A stretch of DNA of 5,171 bases, from contig JASLDZ010000428.1 of the NCBI GenBank assembly GCA_030151985.1, forward strand, positions 1 to 5,171, in the 5' to 3' direction. The position numbers and the translations under genes are program-made. This DNA is from Caulobacteraceae bacterium. Lineage in GTDB: Bacteria; Pseudomonadota; Alphaproteobacteria; Caulobacterales; Caulobacteraceae. Below, one piece after another: positions 1 through 4,175 of this stretch. Under the pieces are notes generated by a model. The model ran no database searches and had not been told where the DNA came from. It saw only the letters and a program-made list of their open reading frames with translations. Position 1 is the stretch's first letter, and each line of letters opens with the position of its first letter.

Positions 1-21
1 CTCGGCTTCGGTGGTCGGCAT
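1..21 (-). CDS. 5' end of an unidentified minus-strand gene (partial)
   Basis: An ATG on the minus strand at 21-19 opens a frame reading MPTTEAE, which runs off the left edge of the window. A Shine-Dalgarno-like AGGGAG (plus-strand 27-32) lies 5 nt before it, the main reason for calling a start here. Seven codons are too few to name a product. The gene would be divergent from fbp and share the 22-170 region with it. It could be a chance ATG; the well-placed ribosome-binding site is the only support. Confidence 0.42.
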
Positions 22-170
22 CGCGGCTCCCTGGGGCGCCAGCCTGCGTCGGCGAGTCCCTAGATGCGGTTAATGCCGTCGCCCGCCCGGCCGGCGGGCT
101 TGCCCTTCGACGCCGCTTGCCGCTGTAAGTCGCCGGCGCCGTGCTAGGCGCGGCTTGGGCGAGGCGCGAG
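22..170. promoter_or_regulatory. Divergent intergenic region upstream of fbp, with a short GC-rich dyad
   Basis: This stretch separates the left-edge minus-strand start from the fbp start and should hold promoters for both. A perfect 7-bp stem GCCCGCC/GGCGGGC (81-87 and 93-99, 5-nt centre) sits in the middle and could be an operator or a small hairpin. A weak Caulobacter-like sigma-70 candidate for fbp is TTGCCC (100-105) with GCTGTAAG (122-129); it matches the consensus poorly and I would not rely on it. I see no convincing small gene or RNA here. Confidence 0.25.
161..164 (+). promoter_or_regulatory. Ribosome-binding site deciding the fbp start
   Basis: GAGG lies 6 nt before the ATG at 171. 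The competing in-frame GTG at 141 is preceded by GTCGCCGGCGCC with no purine-rich motif. This favours the shorter 328-residue protein. Confidence 0.5.
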
Positions 171-1157
171 ATGGACCGGGGCGAGACGCTCGAAGCGGTG
201 CTGGCGGAGGACGGTGCGGGCGGAGCGGTCGCCCGGGCGGTGCTCGCGATGGCCCGCGCCGCCGCGGACTTCTCCGTCGTGATCGCCGCGCCTGCGCTGG
301 AGGGCCGACTCGGCGGGGCGGCGGGCTCGACCAACGCCGACGGCGACGCGCAGCGCACGCTCGACCTCGTGGCCGAGGACCGCTTCTCGGCCGCCCTGCG
401 CGAGGCGGGGATCGCCGGCTACCTGTCCGAAGAGGTCGAGGCGCCGGTCGTGTTCGACCCGAAGGGCGAGGTCGCGGTCGCCATCGATCCCCTGGACGGC
501 TCCTCCAACATCGACGTCAACGCGCCGATCGGCACCATCTTCTCCATCTGGCCGGCGGTCGCCTCCAGCGACGCCTTCGCCAGCTTCCGCCGCACCGGAC
601 GCGACCAGCTGGCGGCGGGCTACTTCGCCTACGGGCCGCAGACCTCGCTCCTGCTGACGACGGGGCGCGGGACGCGGCAGTTCACGCTGGACCGCGGCTC
701 GGGCGCGTTCCTGCTGGTCGAGCCGGCGCTGGCGATCCCGCGCGCGGCGGCGGAGTACGCGATCAACGCCTCTAACGCTCGCCGCTGGCGCGAGCCGGTG
801 CGCGCCTACGTCGAGGACTGCCTGGCGGGCAAGGACGGGCCGCGCGGCAAGGCGTTCAACATGCGCTGGGCCGCCTCGCTCGTCTCCGACGCCACGCGCG
901 TGCTGACCCGGGGCGGCGTGTTCCTGTACCCGGGTGACGACCGGAAGGGCTACGAGGAGGGCCGCCTGCGCCTGCTCTACGAGGCCGCCCCCGTCGCCTG
1001 GCTGGCCGAACAGGCCGGAGGCGCGGCGACGGATGGCCTGAACCCGCTCCTCGACATCGCCGCGACCTCGCCCCACCAGCGCACGCCGCTCGTGTTCGGC
1101 TCGGTGGAGGAGGTGGAGGAGGTCGCCCGCCGCCACCGCGAGGCCGCGGCGCGCTGA
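171..1157 (+). CDS. fbp: Class I fructose-1,6-bisphosphatase
   Basis: This cytoplasmic, Mg-dependent enzyme hydrolyses fructose-1,6-bisphosphate to fructose-6-phosphate and phosphate in gluconeogenesis (and in the Calvin cycle where present). Counting from the ATG at 171 (328 aa, close to the ~332 of E. coli Fbp), the landmarks are in order: NADGDAQRTLDLVAED near 55-70; the metal-site acidic SEEVE at 86-90; the signature DPLDGSSNID at 106-115 followed by GTIFSI; GGVFLYP near 248-254; GRLRLLYEAAPVAWLAEQAGG at 264-284; and HQRTPLVFGS near 302-311. An in-frame GTG at 141 would add 10 residues, but it has no ribosome-binding site. The ATG at 171 has GAGG 6 nt upstream and places the conserved blocks at the usual positions. 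The gene stands alone, convergent with the cysG-like gene. No catalytic motif looks damaged. Confidence 0.95.
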   Translation: MDRGETLEAVLAEDGAGGAVARAVLAMARAAADFSVVIAAPALEGRLGGAAGSTNADGDAQRTLDLVAEDRFSAALREAGIAGYLSEEVEAPVVFDPKGEVAVAIDPLDGSSNIDVNAPIGTIFSIWPAVASSDAFASFRRTGRDQLAAGYFAYGPQTSLLLTTGRGTRQFTLDRGSGAFLLVEPALAIPRAAAEYAINASNARRWREPVRAYVEDCLAGKDGPRGKAFNMRWAASLVSDATRVLTRGGVFLYPGDDRKGYEEGRLRLLYEAAPVAWLAEQAGGAATDGLNPLLDIAATSPHQRTPLVFGSVEEVEEVARRHREAAAR

Positions 1158-1165
1158 GCCCTCCC

Positions 1166-1280
1166 GCTCTTATCTCCGCTCATCCCCGCGCATGCGGGGA
1201 CCCAGACTTGCTTCCGTCCAGCACCGCACCAGACAGCCTGGGTTCCCGCATACGCGGGAATGAGCGGAAGTAAGGGGAGC
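1166..1280. repeat. Imperfect inverted-repeat element (paired REP-like hairpins), possible bidirectional terminator
   Basis: Two arms (about 1166-1205 and 1237-1280) are inverted copies of each other around a ~31-bp unpaired centre. The core, 30 bases counted from CTGGG to GCGGA, has three mismatches. Each arm also folds on itself: TCCCCGC/GCGGGGA with loop GCAT (1183-1200) and TTCCCGC/GCGGGAA with loop ATAC (1243-1260). The sequence type, CCCGCATGCGCGGG next to ATGAGCGG, resembles dispersed intergenic repeats common in alphaproteobacterial genomes (from memory, not searched). Its place between two convergent stop codons fits a bidirectional terminator or mRNA 3'-end protector. There is no T-run after either hairpin, so a classical intrinsic terminator is not shown. 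Confidence 0.7.
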
Positions 1281-1281
1281 G

Positions 1282-2226
1282 CTAGAGCGGCAGGCCGGGC
1301 TCCACGTGCGCCTCGATCCCCGCCGCCCGAAGCGCCTGCGCCTCGCGCTCGTCCTCCTCGCCGGGCGAGCCGGCGACCAGGCGCACGACGCGATGGCCTG
1401 AGGCGACCTCGGCCTCCAGGTGCGCGACATCGGTCGTGCGGCGGGCGTCGCGGCGGGCGAGGCTCGCGATCGCGTCGGGCACGCCCTCGCCCTGGATCAC
1501 GAGGTCGGCGTCCTGCAGCAGGCGCAACGCGCGCAGCGTCAGCCGCTCCGGATCTCCCGGCCCAGCCCCCACGATATGCACCACGCCGCGCGGCGCGAGG
1601 GGGCCTTCCGCGAGCAGACGCCGCAGGGCCGTGAGCGCCTCGGCTTCGCGCCCGTCGTAGGTGGCCTGCGCCGCCTCGCCCCTGAGCGCCGCCTCCCAGA
1701 ACCGCCGCCGCTGCAGGCCGTCGAGCGGCGAGGCGACCACCTCCGGCCGGATCAGCCGCGCCGCCCGCGCCAACGCCCGCACGCCCTGCGGCAGGGCCGC
1801 CTCGATCCGCGCCCGCAGGTCGCGCGCCATCACCGGCGCGACGCCGCCGGTGGCGATCCCCACCACCACGTCGCCGCGGTCGACGAGGGCCGGCGTCTGG
1901 AAGTCGGAGAGCGCCGGCCGGTCGACGACGTTGACGAGGATGCGCCGGGCTCGCGCCTGCGCCGCCAGTTCCGCGGCCTCGGCTTCCTCCTCAGCGCCCA
2001 CGGCGACGAACAGGAGCGCGGCGCGGTCAAGGTCGGCCTCCTGCGGCCAGCCGGGCCGCGGCGGTGTAAGGTCGGCCGAGTCGCCCTCCAGCCCGCGCGG
2101 CGCGAACCAGCGCAGTTCGGCCGGCGTGGCGGACAGCAGCCGCGCCTTGGCGATCGCCGGCTCCCCGCCGCCGACCACCAGCACCGCGCGACCCTCCAGC
2201 GGGATCGAGGCGAGGAACACCTGCAT
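1282..2226 (-). CDS. cysG: CysG-like precorrin-2 dehydrogenase / sirohydrochlorin ferrochelatase with truncated methyltransferase domain
   Basis: The N-terminal ~210 residues match the siroheme-synthase module that oxidises precorrin-2 with NAD and inserts iron to give siroheme. Visible are a Rossmann loop VVGGGEPAIAKARLL (17-31), NVVDRPALSDFQTPALVDRG (99-118) with D102 at the position of the catalytic Asp104 of enterobacterial CysG, and ATGGVAPVMARDLR (125-138). The QRRRFWEAAL block at 172-181 is also CysG-like. VHIVGAGPGDPERLTLRALR (216-235) then opens a uroporphyrinogen-III C-methyltransferase domain. This domain stops after about 100 residues instead of ~250, has G246 where the catalytic Asp248 is expected, and lacks the GGDPFIFGRGGEE loop. 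The total is 314 aa against ~457 for E. coli CysG. The methyltransferase half is therefore probably inactive, and a separate cobA-type enzyme would be needed. No cys or nir gene lies beside it. The symbol is by family only. Confidence 0.85.
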   Translation of the reverse strand: MQVFLASIPLEGRAVLVVGGGEPAIAKARLLSATPAELRWFAPRGLEGDSADLTPPRPGWPQEADLDRAALLFVAVGAEEEAEAAELAAQARARRILVNVVDRPALSDFQTPALVDRGDVVVGIATGGVAPVMARDLRARIEAALPQGVRALARAARLIRPEVVASPLDGLQRRRFWEAALRGEAAQATYDGREAEALTALRRLLAEGPLAPRGVVHIVGAGPGDPERLTLRALRLLQDADLVIQGEGVPDAIASLARRDARRTTDVAHLEAEVASGHRVVRLVAGSPGEEDEREAQALRAAGIEAHVEPGLPL

Positions 2227-2234
2227 GGCCGTCA

Positions 2235-2263
2235 GCTATACGGGCGCGATCGGCCGTTGCGAA
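2235..2263 (-). promoter_or_regulatory. Candidate sigma-70-type promoter for the cysG-like gene, giving a leaderless mRNA
   Basis: Read on the minus strand, TTCGCA (2263-2258) and TATAGC (2240-2235) are separated by exactly 17 bp, and each matches 4 of 6 consensus bases. Only 8 nt lie between the -10 box and the ATG at 2226, so transcription would begin at or within about two bases of the start codon. No Shine-Dalgarno motif precedes that ATG, which fits. Read on the plus strand the same AT-rich island is GCTATAC, resembling a Caulobacter -10 box for ybgC, but I see no matching -35 for it. Confidence 0.4.
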
Positions 2264-2291
2264 CCGCGCGACCGCCGGGCACACCCCGGGC

Positions 2292-2741
2292 ATGAGCGCC
2301 GTCACCCCCTCCGCGGGCCTCCTGCTCGGCCGCGAGCACCACCTGGCCGTGCGCGTCTACTACGAGGACACCGACTTCACCGGCCTCGTCTACCACGGCA
2401 ACTATGTCCGCTATTTCGAGCGCGGGCGCTCGGACTTCCTGCGCCTCCTGGGCGTCGGCCACGCGAGCCTCTTGGAGCGCGAGGACCCCGCCGCCTTCGT
2501 GATCCAGCGCATGGAGATCGACTTCCGTCGTCCCGCCCGGATCGACGACGCCCTGACGGTGATCACCACCTACGAACTGCTGAAGGGCGCCCGCCTGGAC
2601 GCGGCGCAGAGGATCGAGCGCGACGGCGAGCTCCTCTGCGTGGCGCAGGTCAAGGCCGCCTGCATCGACCTGAAGGGCCGCCCCCGCCGCCCGCCCGCCA
2701 CCCTGGTCGAACGGGTGACCCCCGTGCTGCCGCCGGGATAG
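2292..2741 (+). CDS. ybgC: Tol-Pal-associated acyl-CoA thioesterase YbgC
   Basis: This is a 149-residue hot-dog-fold thioesterase of the 4HBT/YbgC family, which hydrolyses acyl-CoA thioesters and is the usual first gene of tol-pal clusters. The N-terminal signature is plain: VRVYYEDTDFTGLVYHGNYVRYFERGR (20-46), with the catalytic Asp of the EDTD block (D26/D28), the HGNY loop (35-38) and the helix Glu at 43. A second block, FVIQRMEIDFRRPARIDD (69-86), matches the family strand that packs against the active site. The length is close to the usual ~135 aa, with a longer N-terminal tail of about 19 residues before the core. No clear ribosome-binding site precedes the ATG, so the exact start is less certain. 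It heads the tol genes, 84 bp before tolQ. Confidence 0.92.
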   Translation: MSAVTPSAGLLLGREHHLAVRVYYEDTDFTGLVYHGNYVRYFERGRSDFLRLLGVGHASLLEREDPAAFVIQRMEIDFRRPARIDDALTVITTYELLKGARLDAAQRIERDGELLCVAQVKAACIDLKGRPRRPPATLVERVTPVLPPG

Positions 2742-2825
2742 GCGGCGCGAGGCCATATTCTCGCCGCGCGCGAGTGACTGAAACCCGGTAGATTCCTGCC
2801 GATTCCTTCGAAGAGCCGCCCCTCC
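2742..2825 (+). other. ybgC-tolQ spacer with weak ribosome-binding site
   Basis: These 84 bp contain GAAGAG (2810-2815) 10 nt before the tolQ ATG, a loose ribosome-binding match. A TAGATT at 2789-2794 could be a -10 box, but no -35 stands 16-18 bp upstream. A tolQ promoter is possible, not shown. Confidence 0.25.
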
Positions 2826-3518
2826 ATGCCCGAAGCCGCGTCTCCCGAAGCCTTCAGCCTCGTCTCCGCCTTCCTGCGCGCCGACATCGTCGTGAAGCTT
2901 GTGATGCTGGCCCTGGGCGCGGCGTCCCTTTGGTCGTGGACCATCATCCTGGACAAGGCGTTCCGCTTCGCCGCCCTGAAGCGCGACGCCGACCGCTTCG
3001 AGGACGAGGTCGGCTCCGGCCGTCCGCTGGAGGAGATCGCCGCTGATGCGGGCGACGCGCCCAAGGCCCCCCTGCCTCGGATGCTGCAGGCGGCGCTCAG
3101 GGAATGGCGCGACAGCCGCAAGGCCGGGGCGATGTCCGAGCACCAGACGGCGCTCCTGATCGGCCGCGTCGACCGCGCGCTCGACAGCGTGATCGCCAAG
3201 GAGAGCCGCCGGGTGGAGGACGGACTGGGGAGCCTGGCCATCGTCGCCACCGCCTCGCCCTTCGTGGGGCTCTTCGGCACGGTCTGGGGGATCATGCACG
3301 CCTTCCAGGCCATCGCCGGCCAGAAGTCGACCAACCTCGCGGTCGTGGCCCCCGCCATCGCCGAGGCGCTGTTCGCCACCGCCATCGGGCTGGTGGCCGC
3401 CATCCCGGCCTACATCGCCTACAACAAGTTCTCGACCGACGCGTCCAAGGTGAGCGGGCGGATGGAGTCCTTCGCCGACGACCTCGCCGCCGCCGTCGCG
3501 CGCCGACTGGGGGCGTGA
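2826..3518 (+). CDS. tolQ: Tol-Pal system protein TolQ (proton-channel motor subunit)
   Basis: TolQ is the inner-membrane stator/motor protein of the Tol-Pal complex and is homologous to ExbB and MotA. With TolR it couples the proton motive force to TolA. The 230 residues show three membrane segments in the family order: about 22-42; a long cytoplasmic loop from ~45 to 133; then ~135-160 and ~171-197. The hallmark SPFVGLFGTVWGIMHAF (144-160) and the VVAPAIAEALFATAIGLVAAIPAYIAYN stretch (173-200) are both intact. Length matches the family (~230). The start at 2826 gives the usual short periplasmic N-terminus. It is followed by tolR, but only after 188 bp that hold a repeat element, whereas these two genes are normally nearly contiguous. 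Confidence 0.96.
   Translation: MPEAASPEAFSLVSAFLRADIVVKLVMLALGAASLWSWTIILDKAFRFAALKRDADRFEDEVGSGRPLEEIAADAGDAPKAPLPRMLQAALREWRDSRKAGAMSEHQTALLIGRVDRALDSVIAKESRRVEDGLGSLAIVATASPFVGLFGTVWGIMHAFQAIAGQKSTNLAVVAPAIAEALFATAIGLVAAIPAYIAYNKFSTDASKVSGRMESFADDLAAAVARRLGA
3510..3518. repeat. Left 9-bp direct repeat (putative target-site duplication)
   Basis: GGGGCGTGA here contains the last codons and TGA stop of tolQ. The identical 9-mer recurs at 3695-3703. The bases flanking each copy differ on both sides (G versus A before, C versus G after), so the match is exactly 9 bp. Confidence 0.6.
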
Positions 3519-3694
3519 CAGTGGGTCGAAGCCCCCCTCCGTCTCGGCGCTGCGCGCCGAGCCACCTCCCCCGCAAGCGGGGGAGGTCTGATGACGCGAC
3601 ACCAAGCCATCAGGGCTCCCCCGCGCGCGGGGGAGCTGGCCCGAGCGCCAGCGAGGGTCTGAGGGGGCGACTGTCCAAGCTGCTGCGTACCAGA
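3519..3694. mobile_element. 176-bp hairpin-rich non-coding element inserted between tolQ and tolR (MITE/REP-like)
   Basis: The element codes for nothing convincing. It is built from two related units in inverted orientation, about 3529-3587 and 3614-3673. Both have the layout CCCCCTC...variable stem...CTCCCCCGC. It contains three perfect dyads: an 8-bp stem CTCGGCGC/GCGCCGAG (3543-3550, 3554-3561); an 11-bp stem ACCTCCCCCGC/GCGGGGGAGGT with an AA loop (3564-3587); and a fully symmetrical 22-bp palindrome (3615-3636). Exact 9-bp direct repeats flank it. No transposase is present, so movement would depend on an enzyme supplied elsewhere. The ends show only a weak shared CAGT...CCCCCTC, not clean terminal inverted repeats. 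The sequence style recalls dispersed intergenic repeats of Caulobacterales (memory, not searched). Insertion is inferred; the hairpins and direct repeats are seen. Confidence 0.65.
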
Positions 3695-3703
3695 GGGGCG
3701 TGA
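3695..3703. repeat. Right 9-bp direct repeat (putative target-site duplication), also carrying the tolR ribosome-binding site
   Basis: This is the second copy of GGGGCGTGA. Its G-run, read with the preceding bases as AGAGGGG (3692-3698), lies 8 nt before the tolR ATG and serves as the ribosome-binding site. If 3519-3703 are removed, the tolQ TGA stands 3 nt before the tolR ATG with the same G-run in place. Confidence 0.6.
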
Positions 3704-3706
3704 GCG

Positions 3707-4171
3707 ATGGCCCTCTCCTCCCACGACGCGTTCGCGGCGGGCGGCGGGCGAGGCCGCCGACGGCGGCGCGCCCGGCGCGGCGCCTTGAGCGAGATCAACG
3801 TCACGCCGCTGGTGGACGTTATGCTGGTGCTGCTCATCATCTTCATGGTCTCGGCGCCGCTGCTCAACGTCGGCGTCCCGGTGGACCTGCCCAAGACCGA
3901 AGCGGGCGCCATGCAGGACGCCGAGAAGCCGGTCGCCGTCACCATCGCCAAGGACGGCGCGCTGCACCTGAACGAGGCCGAGACCACGCTCTCGGCCCTG
4001 ATCCCGCGCCTGCGCGAGATGCCGGAGGCCAACGGCAAGCCGATCTACGTGCGGGCGGACGGCGGCGCGCCCTACGCCATCGTGGCGCAGGTGATGGCCA
4101 AGCTCTCCACCTCCGGCTTCACCAAACTGAACCTCGTCACCGACGTCGCCGCGCCGGAGCGGGAGCGATGA
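3707..4171 (+). CDS. tolR: Tol-Pal system protein TolR
   Basis: TolR is the ExbD/TolR-family partner of TolQ: one membrane helix plus a periplasmic domain that is thought to gate the proton channel and contact peptidoglycan. The 154 residues show a short cytoplasmic tail, then SEINVTPLVDVMLVLLIIFM (28-47). D37 is the conserved membrane aspartate needed for proton passage (D23 in E. coli). Then come VSAPLLNVGVPVDLPK (48-63) and a periplasmic part with VAVTIAKDGALHLNE (76-90) and KPIYVRADGGAPYAIVAQVM (111-130), both typical. The N-terminal tail contains a dense arginine run (8 Arg within 15-24), which would hold this end in the cytoplasm. The start is fixed by AGAGGGG 8 nt upstream. tolA follows after 4 bp. 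Confidence 0.95.
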   Translation: MALSSHDAFAAGGGRGRRRRRARRGALSEINVTPLVDVMLVLLIIFMVSAPLLNVGVPVDLPKTEAGAMQDAEKPVAVTIAKDGALHLNEAETTLSALIPRLREMPEANGKPIYVRADGGAPYAIVAQVMAKLSTSGFTKLNLVTDVAAPERER

Positions 4172-4175
4172 GGGG

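Noticed and set aside
64..147. Possible 27-aa ORF (ATG CGG TTA ATG...) before fbp as a leader peptide
   Set aside because: No ribosome-binding site, ordinary composition, and no link to attenuation of fbp.
144..1136. Minus-strand open frame opposite fbp
   Set aside because: It is Arg/Gly/Ala-rich, antisense to a textbook class I fructose-bisphosphatase, and has no domain of its own.
1151..1283. GCGCT direct repeats as a target duplication around the first inverted-repeat element
   Set aside because: Only 5 bp in a GC-rich background, and not placed at the precise element edges. Chance is a sufficient explanation.
1420..2295. Plus-strand open frames opposite the cysG-like gene (also 1661-2791)
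   Set aside because: They are Arg/Pro-rich shadows with no recognisable motif, whereas the minus frame has clear siroheme-synthase signatures.
2742..2825. Clear tolQ promoter in the ybgC-tolQ spacer
   Set aside because: TAGATT could be a -10 box, but nothing resembling a -35 box stands at the proper distance.
2232..3605. Long minus-strand open frame (457 codons) opposite ybgC and tolQ
   Set aside because: It lies antisense to two well-recognised genes, is low-complexity in Gly/Arg/Asp/Val, and resembles no known domain. It is a by-product of high GC.
3543..3636. CRISPR-like array from repeated palindromes between tolQ and tolR
   Set aside because: The dyads differ in sequence and lie in inverted, not direct, order. 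There are no unique spacers of even length and no cas genes.
3104..3703. Plus-strand 199-codon frame across tolQ and the inserted element
   Set aside because: Its first part is an off-frame reading of tolQ and the rest is translated repeat sequence. No homology signal.
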